From G963668655 sp963668655 (GTDB lineage Bacteria; Myxococcota_A; SURF-8), in the NCBI GenBank assembly GCA_963668655.2, contig CAXXPQ010000004.1, forward strand, positions 186,001 to 250,000: a DNA stretch of 64,000 nucleotides, written 5' to 3'. The position numbers and the translations under genes are program-made. Of this stretch, positions 1-8,638 are shown piece after piece (position 1 is the first letter of the stretch; every line of letters starts with the position of its first letter). Under the pieces are notes generated by a model. It saw only the letters and a program-made list of their open reading frames with translations, made no database searches and was not told where the DNA came from.

Positions 1-1272
1 TTCCTTCACCTTCGCTTCCAGTTCCGCCGTAAACGCTTGAAGTCTGCCAATCATGGCGTTGGCGGCCCGGCCCAGTCGCCCGAGTTCATCCGGCCCGGTC
101 CAATGGGTCCTGACCTTGAGATTTCCGCTTTCCACTTCCTGAACGGTATGACGTAACTTCGTAATGGGCCGTGTGATGGTTTTGGCGAAAGCGAACCCCG
201 AAAGAAGGGCCAGAATGAAAATGAAACCGCCGGTCAGCATCGTCAGATTCAATTCCACCTCGATCAGATCGTAGACTTCGCTGCGATCCTGCTTGACCAC
301 CATCCCCCATCCCTGATCTTCCGACAATTCCAGATACCGGTAGGCGGCCAGGACGGGAATCCCCCGATAGTCCTCGATCTCCACCAATCCCTGCTTGCCG
401 CTGGCGGCCTGTCTGGCGGGAAAGGCCTGGATGGAGTACCGGTACAGTTCCGGAACGCTTCCGTCCGGCAAGCGGTGCTTCAGCGGAGTCAGAATCCGCG
501 TCTCCCGGTTCACCAAGAGGGCCTCGCCGGTCTCTCCCAAGCCTTGCCCCATGCGCCACATGGCGCTGACCAGATCCAAGGTGTCGATCTCCAGTCCGAG
601 AACCATCGGAACGGCGATCACCGGCTCGCCGTCCGTTTCCATTTCAATGCAGACGAGAAGCCGGGGGGTATCGCCGGTCTTCAATTCCACCGTTTTATCG
701 ATGAAGATCGCTCCGGGACTCTCATGGATTCTGTTCAAATCCACGAGAGAAAGAACCTCCTTTCCGCGATCCTCCTTTACCGTGGAGATCAGCACACGGC
801 CCGTCCGGGCATCCGCGACCCAGACTTTCGAGTAAATTTCATAGGTGTCTCGAACCAGACGGAATTTATCGAGCAAGATTTTCGTTTCGGTCGCCAAAAG
901 GTTTTCTTCGAATTCGGATTCGGATTTCACGAAGGACGGATCCCTCAGTAAGGAAGCGAGATTCTTCCTCACGGAGGAGCTCTTCGCCAGCACCACGGTA
1001 TCCATCTTGCGCTCGGCCAGCAGGTCCAACAGATATTCCTTTTTAAGATCGGCGATCAGGTTGAGCTGTTCCAGTTGATCCTGTTTCTTGCTTTCATACT
1101 CTCCCGAATAGGAGACGAACGGCAGGCCGAAGGACTGCACCAGCATCACGGCGCCCAGGGTGGCGAACAGCAACACGGCGATGAACAAGGCGATCTTGGT
1201 GCTTAGCCTTGAAACGGTCCACCGGGAGGATTTTTCCTCCTTCCCCCCGCCTTTCCGGTCATCCATCGACAT
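1..1272 (-). CDS. Membrane sensor protein, Cache-like periplasmic domain plus HAMP (C-terminus outside window)
   Basis: An open frame runs off the left edge for 424 codons. Reading from an ATG at 1272 (a second in-frame ATG is at 1266), it has a charged N-terminus, a first membrane helix at about residues 26-48, a large extracytoplasmic region of about 290 residues, a second helix at about 343-365 and a HAMP domain with the usual TRPITKLRHTV start. It ends in the coiled coil AFTAELEAKVKE. The extracytoplasmic part looks like a double Cache (dCache) ligand-binding domain. The output domain (histidine kinase, GGDEF or methyl-accepting) lies outside the window, so the exact class is open. It stands alone on the minus strand, divergent from the next gene. 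Confidence 0.8.
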   Translation of the reverse strand, partial: MSMDDRKGGGKEEKSSRWTVSRLSTKIALFIAVLLFATLGAVMLVQSFGLPFVSYSGEYESKKQDQLEQLNLIADLKKEYLLDLLAERKMDTVVLAKSSSVRKNLASLLRDPSFVKSESEFEENLLATETKILLDKFRLVRDTYEIYSKVWVADARTGRVLISTVKEDRGKEVLSLVDLNRIHESPGAIFIDKTVELKTGDTPRLLVCIEMETDGEPVIAVPMVLGLEIDTLDLVSAMWRMGQGLGETGEALLVNRETRILTPLKHRLPDGSVPELYRYSIQAFPARQAASGKQGLVEIEDYRGIPVLAAYRYLELSEDQGWGMVVKQDRSEVYDLIEVELNLTMLTGGFIFILALLSGFAFAKTITRPITKLRHTVQEVESGNLKVRTHWTGPDELGRLGRAANAMIGRLQAFTAELEAKVKE

Positions 1273-1567
1273 GCCCGTTCCTTTCGACCATCAGGACGAT
1301 TCCCGTGGAATCCGAAGGCGTCCGTACGATTCGAGGGTATCGCCGCCGAAACGCCAACTCCCCACAATCTGCCATTATTCCAAATAAGCGTAATCCACAT
1401 GTTTAGAAAAGGCAAGCAAAAGCCACCGAAGTTGTAAACAAATCCGATCGAACGGAAAAAGTCCGCTTAAAATCCGGAAACCGGGCGCATTTTTTCCTTT
1501 TACCGGAGAGAAGACGGATCCTATAATGATTTCAGGCGTTTTATCGACGATGAACGGAAAGGAAGCA

Positions 1568-3526
1568 ATGCCTCCCATCGGGATCCGAATATCGACTCAC
1601 TGGAGCGTGGCGGGACTTACCGCTTTCGGAGCGGCGATGGCCGTTCTGGCCAACCTGTACTACCCCAGCTACATCTTCGGAACCACGCTTCCGGCTTGGT
1701 GTACGGCTCTTTTCTGGGGCGGCGCTCTGGCGGGCGCGGGAGCGGAACTTTCGGGGCAAATCAGCGGACGGACGGACGGATTTTCCGATCCGCTGATCGG
1801 TTTCGCGTTTGGATGCGGAGTTTTCGGCCTGTCGCTGTTCGTCCTGGGGCAACTGGGCCTGTTTTCGGATACCGCCCTGACTCTGCTTTCGCTCACGGGC
1901 TGGTTTCTGGGGTTCCGGCAATGGAAAGCCTGGATCCTTCACGTCTCCCGACGAAACCGCAAACCCATGGCCTCTCCCGGGATCCTGGGCCTCGCGGCCT
2001 GGGGGGCGATCCTTGTTTTCTCTGTGCTTCTGGCGGCTTATGCCTCGCTCCCCCCCGTTCTGTTCGACTCCATGGCCTACCATCTGGCTTTACCGGAGCA
2101 ATGGCTGCTTTCCGGGCGGATGATCCACTGGGAACATCACCTGATGAGCCACTACCCCACCCTGCTTTCCGAGTTGCTGCTGCTTCCCCCCCTGGCCCTG
2201 AGCGGAGCCGAAGCCGCAAACGCCTTCACTGCGCTGGCGGCCTTCGTCACGGCCGGACTGCTCGCCCGGCTGACGGGCCGCTTCTTCGACGACTCGGCCC
2301 GGCCCCTTGCCGCCGCTCTGGCGCTGTCCATCCCATTGTTCGCCTATCTGGCCTCGGACGTGAAAAGCGATGGATTTCTGGCGCTGTTCGAGGTGGCCGC
2401 CTTCGCCGCCCTGCTGGAATCGTCCCCCCGGAAACGCTTTCTGCTTGTCGCGGGATGGCTGACCGGCTGCGCCGTCGCCACCAAATATTCGGCCCTGGTT
2501 TTCGCCCCCACACTGTTGCTGGTCGGCCTGGTTTTCCATTGGAAGGAATCGGGACGTATCCGATTCCTCCTGGCCGGGGCTCTCGGCCTCGGCCTGCTTC
2601 TCTGCCTGCCCTTTTATCTGCGGACCTGGATTCTCACCGGCTCGCCGGTCTATCCCCACCTGACCGGCGTCTTCGGCGCGGCGCCGGGGGTCGATTACGT
2701 CGCCGTTGGCCGGGAAATGCAGGCGCTTCACTCGCTTTCGGACCTGGGAACGTTTCTTTTCAATCTGGCGCTGGCTCCGGGAAAGATCGACGGTGACCAC
2801 GCGGTGATCGGCCTGGGATTTCTGATGCTGTCGCCGTTTCTTCTGTTCGCCGACGGCCTGGGACGGCCCGCGCGGATCTGCGCGCTGCTCTGGGCGCTGC
2901 AACTTCCGGCGCTGTTTTTCATGACCACGAAACTGCGTCTCTTTCCCCTGTTCTGGCTTCTGCCCGTTCCGATGATCGCGGCGGGAATGGCCCGGGCCTG
3001 GGTGGAGAAAACTTCCTGGCGAGCCGCGGCGCTGGCCTTTTTCCTCCTGGCCATGCTGCACCATGCCGCCTTGCAATTGGAACTGGCGGACATCTTCTTC
3101 ACCGACGGCGGAAAGGTTCTGGCCGGAAGCATCACCAAGGAAACCTATCTGAAAGAAAAACTTCCCAGTTACGAAGCGTTTCGAAAGATCGGAGAAATCC
3201 GCCCTTCCGGCGGCGTGTGGATCGAGGGCGAAAATCGCCTGGCCTATACCGGCTGCCACGCCTATGGCGTTTCGGCCTACGAATCCGGCTTCCTGGAACG
3301 GGCCACGGCCGCCGGAAAAACTCCCTCCCAGGCCGTCGAACCCCTCAGACAAAAAGGAATCGAATTGATTTTCTTCAGTTTTTCCGAGTTCCGCCGAATC
3401 AAGGGACGAGATCTTCCAACTGAATTTCTACAAGGGTTGATCGACAGCATGGAATTGATCTATCACGACGAACGCGGGTTTCTCTTGCGGATCAAGTCCG
3501 CCCAACCGGAAAGGAACGCGCCATGA
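1568..3526 (+). CDS. Polytopic membrane protein, ArnT/PMT-like glycosyltransferase family (predicted)
   Basis: This is a roughly 652-residue membrane protein with about ten to twelve hydrophobic helices. The first extracytoplasmic region holds FDSMAYHLALPEQW and a following HLMSHYP stretch, which is the layout of C-type, polyprenyl-phosphate-sugar-dependent glycosyltransferases of the ArnT/PMT type. The C-terminal 120 residues form a soluble domain. I chose ATG 1568 because AAGGAAG lies just upstream; ATGs at 1526 and 1550 are in frame but less well placed. The stop overlaps the start of the next gene by 4 bp, suggesting coupling. The substrate is unknown, and the family call comes from architecture only. 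Confidence 0.65.
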   Translation: MPPIGIRISTHWSVAGLTAFGAAMAVLANLYYPSYIFGTTLPAWCTALFWGGALAGAGAELSGQISGRTDGFSDPLIGFAFGCGVFGLSLFVLGQLGLFSDTALTLLSLTGWFLGFRQWKAWILHVSRRNRKPMASPGILGLAAWGAILVFSVLLAAYASLPPVLFDSMAYHLALPEQWLLSGRMIHWEHHLMSHYPTLLSELLLLPPLALSGAEAANAFTALAAFVTAGLLARLTGRFFDDSARPLAAALALSIPLFAYLASDVKSDGFLALFEVAAFAALLESSPRKRFLLVAGWLTGCAVATKYSALVFAPTLLLVGLVFHWKESGRIRFLLAGALGLGLLLCLPFYLRTWILTGSPVYPHLTGVFGAAPGVDYVAVGREMQALHSLSDLGTFLFNLALAPGKIDGDHAVIGLGFLMLSPFLLFADGLGRPARICALLWALQLPALFFMTTKLRLFPLFWLLPVPMIAAGMARAWVEKTSWRAAALAFFLLAMLHHAALQLELADIFFTDGGKVLAGSITKETYLKEKLPSYEAFRKIGEIRPSGGVWIEGENRLAYTGCHAYGVSAYESGFLERATAAGKTPSQAVEPLRQKGIELIFFSFSEFRRIKGRDLPTEFLQGLIDSMELIYHDERGFLLRIKSAQPERNAP

Positions 3527-3993
3527 CAGCGGAAAAATGGATGAAAATCGCCGTCAGGCTTTCGCTGGAAAAAATGCGGGCGGGCGAAGGCGGTCCTTTC
3601 GGGGCGCTGATCGTCAAGGACGGCCGTGTCGTGGCGGAAGGATGGAACCGCGTGCTTTCCAGCAACGATCCCACGGCCCACGCGGAAGTCGTGGCCATTC
3701 GCCGGGCCTGCGAACGATTGGGAAGTTTCGAGTTGAAGGGCTGCGAGCTCTATGCAAGCTGCGAGCCCTGCCCCATGTGCCTGGCCGCGGCCTACTGGGC
3801 GCGGGTGGACCGGATCTACTATGCCAATACCCGCGCCGACGCCGCCGCCGCGGGCTTCGACGATGACCATATCTACAAGGAAATCCCAAAGAATCCGGAA
3901 GATCGCTCGATCCCCATGGAGCGTGTCGAACTTATGGAAGCACCGGACGCCTTTCGGGAATGGCTGGCGAAGATGGATAAGGTTTCCTATTGA
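3523..3993 (+). CDS. guaD: Guanine deaminase (nucleoside deaminase family)
   Basis: This 156-residue cytosolic zinc hydrolase probably converts guanine to xanthine and ammonia in purine salvage. The zinc-binding and catalytic signature is present: TAHAEVVAIR supplies the histidine ligand and proton-shuttling glutamate, and SCEPCPMC supplies the two cysteine ligands. The tail DAAAAGFDDDHIYKEI, followed by PEDRSIPMERV, matches the swapped C-terminal segment of Bacillus-type GuaD, which separates it from the tRNA adenosine deaminase TadA. Length is typical for the family. The ATG overlaps the stop of the upstream membrane protein by 4 bp, so the two are probably translated together although no shared function is evident. 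Confidence 0.85.
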   Translation: MTAEKWMKIAVRLSLEKMRAGEGGPFGALIVKDGRVVAEGWNRVLSSNDPTAHAEVVAIRRACERLGSFELKGCELYASCEPCPMCLAAAYWARVDRIYYANTRADAAAAGFDDDHIYKEIPKNPEDRSIPMERVELMEAPDAFREWLAKMDKVSY

Positions 3994-4041
3994 GAGCCCT
4001 ATTGGAATAGGCTCTGAAATGCGACCCGGGGTGCGGTTTTC

Positions 4042-6003
4042 TCAGGCGTCCAGAACATCCCGGATTTTGCGGGCCAGTCCGGCGGGATTATAGGGTTTTT
4101 CGATGAAATTGACGCCCTGTTCCAGGACGCCGTGATGGACGATCACATCCTCGGTATAACCGGACGTAAACAGAATTTTCATTTCCGGCCGGATTTTCCT
4201 TAACGTTTCCACCAGTTCCGCACCGCTGATTCCGGGCATGACCACGTCCGTCATCAACAGATCGATCTCGCTTCCCCACTTGCGGGCGACCGCCAGTCCC
4301 TCGTCTCCGTCCGCGCCGACCAGAATCCGATAGCCAAGATGCCCCAGCACCCGGGCGGCCGTTTCCCGGACGATCTTCTCATCCTCCACTAGAAGAATGG
4401 TTTCCTCGCCTCGGGGCCAGACTTCCTTTCGGCGTTCCTTCCGATCCTCGACGTTCTCCGTTTTGGCGAAAGGCAGGTAAATCCGGAAAGTCGCCCCCAG
4501 TCCCTGCTCGGAGTACACCTCGACATAGCCCTTGTTCTGCTTGACGATCCCGTAGACCGTGGCCAGGCCCAACCCGGTGCCTTTGTCCTTCGGCTTGGTG
4601 GTGTAAAAAGGCTCGAAGACGTGGGAAAGCGTTTCGCCATCCATACCGACGCCGTTGTCGCTGATGGTCAAGGAGGCGTACCTCCCCGGCTCCGTATAAG
4701 CCCGGCGACGGCAGTAGTCCTCGTCCAGGAAGGCTTCCCCGGTTTCGATGGTCAACTTGCCGCCGTCCGGCATGGCGTCCCGCGCGTTCACGGCCAGATT
4801 CACCAGAACCTGCTCCATCTGTCCCGGATCCACCTTCACCATGCCGAGGCCCTTTTGAAGGCGCGTGCGCAGTTCCACGTCCTCTCCGATCATGCGGCGA
4901 AGCATGTTCTCCAGCCGCGCGACGACTTCGTTCAGTTCCACCCGTTTGGGCGCGATGATCTGCTTCCGACTGAAGGCCAGCAACTGATGGGTCAGCTCGG
5001 CGGTGCGTTCGGCGGTCCATTTGATTTCCTGAAGATTCTGAAACAGAGGATCTTCCGGATCCAGGTCCATCATGGCCAGGGCGATATTCCCCGTGATGCC
5101 GGTGAGAAGATTGTTGAAGTCATGGGCGACGCCTCCGGCCAGCCGTCCGATCGCCTCCATTTTCTGGGCTTGAAGGAACTGCACCTCCAGGTTCTTCTTT
5201 TCCTCCTGAACGCGTTTCAGCTCGGTGATATCGCGGATGGAAGCCAGCGCGGTCCGAACCTGTCCGTCGCCGTCGAATTCCGGGAAGATGCGGCAGTCGA
5301 AAATTCCCGTCTCGCCGTCCCGCAGCAACTCGAATTGCAGGGAGGTGGGGCGTCCGGTATGGAGAACCTTTTGAACGCCGGTTTCCCACAAACGGTTTTC
5401 CATCCGGTGGAAATCGATTTCCGCGCTGCGTTTCCCGATGAAGTCCTGCGGTGTTTTATTCAGGAGCGTCCGGATCGCCTGGTTGACGTACAGATAGCGG
5501 CCGTCGCGGTCGACGCGCATGATGACATCGGCGGAGTTTTCCGCTAGAGCCCGATATTTCTCCTCTTTCCGGCCAAGTTCCTCCTGGTTTCTCATTTCAT
5601 CGCTGATATTTCTGGAAATCCAGATGAAATGCTCGGTGTCGGTGAAATGGATATCGTAGCGCAGCCACATCTTAAAGGTTTTGATATACTTTTTTTGCCG
5701 AATATGCCGCCTCTCCCGCGAGGCGCTTTCCAACATACCGAACCAGTCGAATTCGGATTGTTCGATCTGGGGAGAATATTCGGTCACGCGACGGCCCTTG
5801 ATTTCCTCGGGCGTCCGTCCCAGAAGACTCACCGCCGCCGGATTGTTTTCCAGGGAAACCCAGTCCACCACATGCCCGTTCTCATCTCGGATCAGACGGC
5901 AGAAAGCAATGCCGATATCCGTTTTCTCGAATAGGGTGGAAAGAAAATCGTAGGAATTCCCGGGGGATTTCAACGTCTGCGGTAACTCTTTCACGGCGTC
6001 CAT
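4042..6003 (-). CDS. Hybrid sensor histidine kinase, PAS-PAS-HisKA-HATPase-receiver
   Basis: This is a 653-residue soluble hybrid kinase. Two PAS domains occupy about residues 20-130 and 145-265. A HisKA domain follows with phospho-acceptor His in GGVAHDFNNLLTGI. The ATPase domain has an N box (NLAVNARDAMPDGG), a G1 box (ISDNGVGMD), an F box (FEPFYTTK) and a G2 box (GTGLGLATVYG). The C-terminal receiver has the acidic pair in VEDEK, phospho-acceptor Asp in MTDVVMPG and Lys in IEKPY. There are no membrane helices, so it senses a cytoplasmic signal. It lies upstream of cheW on the same strand, with 62 bp between them. The domain call is firm; the signal is unknown. Confidence 0.93.
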   Translation of the reverse strand: MDAVKELPQTLKSPGNSYDFLSTLFEKTDIGIAFCRLIRDENGHVVDWVSLENNPAAVSLLGRTPEEIKGRRVTEYSPQIEQSEFDWFGMLESASRERRHIRQKKYIKTFKMWLRYDIHFTDTEHFIWISRNISDEMRNQEELGRKEEKYRALAENSADVIMRVDRDGRYLYVNQAIRTLLNKTPQDFIGKRSAEIDFHRMENRLWETGVQKVLHTGRPTSLQFELLRDGETGIFDCRIFPEFDGDGQVRTALASIRDITELKRVQEEKKNLEVQFLQAQKMEAIGRLAGGVAHDFNNLLTGITGNIALAMMDLDPEDPLFQNLQEIKWTAERTAELTHQLLAFSRKQIIAPKRVELNEVVARLENMLRRMIGEDVELRTRLQKGLGMVKVDPGQMEQVLVNLAVNARDAMPDGGKLTIETGEAFLDEDYCRRRAYTEPGRYASLTISDNGVGMDGETLSHVFEPFYTTKPKDKGTGLGLATVYGIVKQNKGYVEVYSEQGLGATFRIYLPFAKTENVEDRKERRKEVWPRGEETILLVEDEKIVRETAARVLGHLGYRILVGADGDEGLAVARKWGSEIDLLMTDVVMPGISGAELVETLRKIRPEMKILFTSGYTEDVIVHHGVLEQGVNFIEKPYNPAGLARKIRDVLDA

Positions 6004-6065
6004 TCCGTTTTTCCGATATCGATGGAAGTCGGGTTCACGGCAATCCTTTGCTCGAACCCCGTCGT

Positions 6066-6599
6066 TCAGGCTTTCGCGTGTTTCGCCAATCCGCCGACTT
6101 CGCTGGCGGTGAGCACCTTGTCGATGTCCAGAAGGAAAATCACGCGCTTGTCGGCCTTTCCCACTCCCAGAATGAAATCGGCGTCCACGTTTCCGCCGCC
6201 GAACGAAGGCGGCGGCTCGATCTGGTCCGGCTGAACATCCAGCACTTCCAGCACTTCGTCCACGACGATGCCGATGGTCAGACTACGCTCCGCCAACTCC
6301 AGTTGAACGACGATCACCACCGTCTGATCGGTGGATTCCGTGGCCTCCATTCCGAATTTCAGACGCAGATCGATGACCGGAATCACCCGGCCGCGCAGGT
6401 TGATGACGCCGCGCATGTACTCCGCCGTTTTGGGAACACGGGTGATATCCATCAGGCCGATGATTTCCCGAACCTTCAGAATCTGAAGTCCGTACTCTTC
6501 CAACGCCAGCTTGAAGGTCATGTATTTTCCGGCCAACTCCGATCCCAGGCTTGTCTTGTTCTCCCTGGCTTCCGTCCCGGTTCCGGTATCCGTATTCAT
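6066..6599 (-). CDS. cheW: CheW-type chemotaxis coupling protein
   Basis: This 177-residue protein has the CheW fold throughout: MTFKLALEEYGLQILKVREI at the start of the domain, then RGVINLRGRVIPVIDLR, the signature strand pair that contacts CheA and chemoreceptors, then a SH3-like repeat with TIGIVVDEVLEVLDV. CheW bridges receptors and CheA in chemosensory arrays. No cheA, cheY or receptor gene is adjacent apart from the partial sensor at the window edge, so this may be a solitary coupling protein used by arrays encoded elsewhere. Its neighbours are the hybrid kinase downstream and two small unknown genes upstream, all on the minus strand. Confidence 0.92.
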   Translation of the reverse strand: MNTDTGTGTEARENKTSLGSELAGKYMTFKLALEEYGLQILKVREIIGLMDITRVPKTAEYMRGVINLRGRVIPVIDLRLKFGMEATESTDQTVVIVVQLELAERSLTIGIVVDEVLEVLDVQPDQIEPPPSFGGGNVDADFILGVGKADKRVIFLLDIDKVLTASEVGGLAKHAKA

Positions 6600-6765
6600 T
6601 GCTCACTCCCTAAAATAACCAATAAATCAAGCCGTCTTGTCCTGCGTCGGATCATTTTACAAAACCAGAAGGTCGGCGATTGCATTCAAAAACGTTCAGC
6701 GGGCGCGCCCGGTGGAGGCGGCCTTCGGCAACGCCCCGCCGCTCCACCTTCGCTTGCCCCTCGAA

Positions 6766-6999
6766 TCACTCATCCGCTCTTTCCCGCATGGCCTCGCGGC
6801 TGGCGAGACTGATCTTGGTTACACCTTCATTCTTGTCCAACAGCGCTTCCACGATTTCCCAAAGCCTCCCGGCGTTGGGTTTCTCCACGATCGACCTTTC
6901 GTCAGGCGAACCGGCCAGCTCGTATGTCGTCATGCGCGTACCTCCGATGAAAGAACACCTCAGGCTGTCGTATATCCGTTCGGTATTTCCGAAAATCAT
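6766..6999 (-). CDS. Small hypothetical protein (77 aa)
   Basis: I do not recognise this protein. It is 77 residues long, acidic and soluble, with no signal peptide or cysteine motif; the second half (RLWEIVEALLDKNEG) looks helical. Its start lies 15 bp after the stop of another small gene, and it has the same strand as the flanking cheW and response regulator genes, which favours a real gene in a signalling operon. The ribosome-binding site is weak. It could be non-coding. Confidence 0.4.
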   Translation of the reverse strand: MIFGNTERIYDSLRCSFIGGTRMTTYELAGSPDERSIVEKPNAGRLWEIVEALLDKNEGVTKISLASREAMRERADE

Positions 7000-7014
7000 G
7001 ATCCGTCTTCCGTC

Positions 7015-7236
7015 TCAGATCGAGCCGACGCGGGCGAATTCGCTTTCATCCAGAACATCCCGAATATCCTCGGGTTTCAGAAAGCCGCCCAGCCTTCCGT
7101 CCGGAAGAAGGGCCGCGCCGCCGATGAGCTTGACCTTGTTGATCGGCTGGACTTCCGGAAGCATCCAGCCGGAGATCGGCGAAAGGTTCCATTCTTCAAG
7201 ATCTTGCGTGCGTTGCTCCAATGTCCTCATCGTCAT
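7015..7236 (-). CDS. Small hypothetical protein (73 aa)
   Basis: This is an unrecognised 73-residue soluble protein. GGGAG lies at a normal distance upstream of ATG 7236, which supports translation. The sequence contains KLIGGAALLPDGRLGGF, which looks like a small beta-hairpin fold. It is followed closely by the 77-residue gene and preceded, 73 bp away, by a CheY-like regulator. Together they could form an operon ending with cheW. Function is unknown. Confidence 0.5.
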   Translation of the reverse strand: MTMRTLEQRTQDLEEWNLSPISGWMLPEVQPINKVKLIGGAALLPDGRLGGFLKPEDIRDVLDESEFARVGSI

Positions 7237-7309
7237 TCCAAGCTCCCTTCCTTGGTACTTCGGATTCTTTTTTCATTTCTTGAATGAGGCCCGCGAATGA
7301 AAGCAGCCG

Positions 7310-7810
7310 TCATTCCCGTGTCGCCGGATCCGCTTCCGTCCTTGGAAGCAGCGCATGGATTCGATCCATCAATTGCGTTGGGGAAAACGGCTTGGGCAAC
7401 ACCCCGTCCGCCCCCAGTTCCATCATGCGTTCGATCCCGGCCGGATGCCCGGAAATGGCCAGGACCGGAATTTTCCGCATGTCCGCATCGTTCTTCATGG
7501 TTTCCAATACGTCCAGACCGGACAACCCCGGCATCTGAACGTCGAGGATCACCAGCCGGGGAAAGCGGGCGCCCATCCGAGCCAGCGCCTCGTGCCCGTC
7601 GGTGGCGGTTTCCACGACGAAATGAGGAAAATCGTGAAGGAGCGCCTTTTGAGTATAGGCCACCACGGAAGGTTCATCGTCCACGATCAATACGTTCATG
7701 ATTTGGTTCGCCTTTTCGGAGATCTCCACGGTCCGGGACGGCGGATGGATCGGATCGACCGTTTCCCATTTCCGATTGTCATTCGCGTTTTGAAACAAGA
7801 GATTCGACAT
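7310..7810 (-). CDS. CheY-like single-domain response regulator
   Basis: This is a receiver-only regulator of about 166 residues. The domain begins at MNVLIVDDEP with the acidic pair, has the phospho-acceptor Asp in VILDVQMPG, the switch Ser in LAISGHP, and the conserved Lys in LPKPFSP. About 38 residues without obvious structure precede it. No output domain follows, so it should act through protein contacts, possibly with the hybrid kinase or CheW system nearby. ATG 7810 is preferred; an in-frame ATG at 7855 would add 15 residues. Confidence 0.88.
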   Translation of the reverse strand: MSNLLFQNANDNRKWETVDPIHPPSRTVEISEKANQIMNVLIVDDEPSVVAYTQKALLHDFPHFVVETATDGHEALARMGARFPRLVILDVQMPGLSGLDVLETMKNDADMRKIPVLAISGHPAGIERMMELGADGVLPKPFSPTQLMDRIHALLPRTEADPATRE

Positions 7811-7990
7811 GTGTTTTCCATCCTTGGAACGTGGGGCGATCATCCGTGCCGCCATTTTCTGATAGTTCCATTATCGCCGGTTTCAAAAAGCCCGCAATTC
7901 CGCAAAAATCCGGTTTCTGTACTGGTAGTTTTACGGTATCGAGATTGTGGAGATATTCGCAAGGCCGCTAAAAAAACGAGGAAAACCGAG

Positions 7991-8638
7991 TCAATCCAAT
8001 GATGTAAGCCCTTCGCGGATGGCGAATTTCGTCAGGTCCGCCAGATTATCCATGCGAAGTTTCTTCATGACCTTGGCCCGATACATGTCCACCGTTCGGG
8101 GACTTAAAAACAAGGCGGAAGCGATTTCCTTGGTGCGTTTTCCTTCGGCCAGAAGCTGGATGACCTGCCGTTCCCGGGGCGACAGGTTGCCTCCGGGGCT
8201 TTCCACGGACTGGATCTGATCCAGATAGGCGTCCATGACCACACCGGCCAGTTCGGAACAGATATAGATCTTTCCGGCCATGATCCGGGAAACGGCGGCG
8301 GCGATCTCCGCCGCCAGGCAGTCTTTCAGCAGATAGCCGGAAGCTCCGGCCTGAAGGATGTTGTGGACGAAGGCTTTCTGGGCGTGCATGGACAGAGCCA
8401 GCACCTTGACGTCCGGATTCTCACGTTTGATCTCCCGGGTGGCTTCCACGCCGTTCATTTCCGGCATGCTGATGTCCATGACCACCAGATCCGGGCGCGT
8501 TTCCCGACACATGCGAATGGCCTGCAAGCCGTTTTCGGCCTCGCCCACCAGTTCGAAGCCGGGCTTTTCCGAAAGGATCGACCGCAGACCTTCGCGCACG
8601 ATCTCGTGGTCATCGACGATCAGGATCCGTACTGCCAT
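7991..8638 (-). CDS. NarL/FixJ-family response regulator
   Basis: This is a 215-residue transcription factor with an N-terminal receiver (acidic pair in IVDDHE, Asp in VVMDISMPEMNG, Lys in YLLKDC) and a C-terminal LuxR-type helix-turn-helix (LSPRERQVIQLLAEGKRTKE and the recognition helix around SPRTVDMYRAKV). Its start overlaps the end of the upstream histidine kinase by 19 bp, so the two are almost certainly a cognate pair. Targets are unknown; a tandem 14-bp repeat upstream of the kinase gene is a candidate site. Confidence 0.95.
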   Translation of the reverse strand: MAVRILIVDDHEIVREGLRSILSEKPGFELVGEAENGLQAIRMCRETRPDLVVMDISMPEMNGVEATREIKRENPDVKVLALSMHAQKAFVHNILQAGASGYLLKDCLAAEIAAAVSRIMAGKIYICSELAGVVMDAYLDQIQSVESPGGNLSPRERQVIQLLAEGKRTKEIASALFLSPRTVDMYRAKVMKKLRMDNLADLTKFAIREGLTSLD

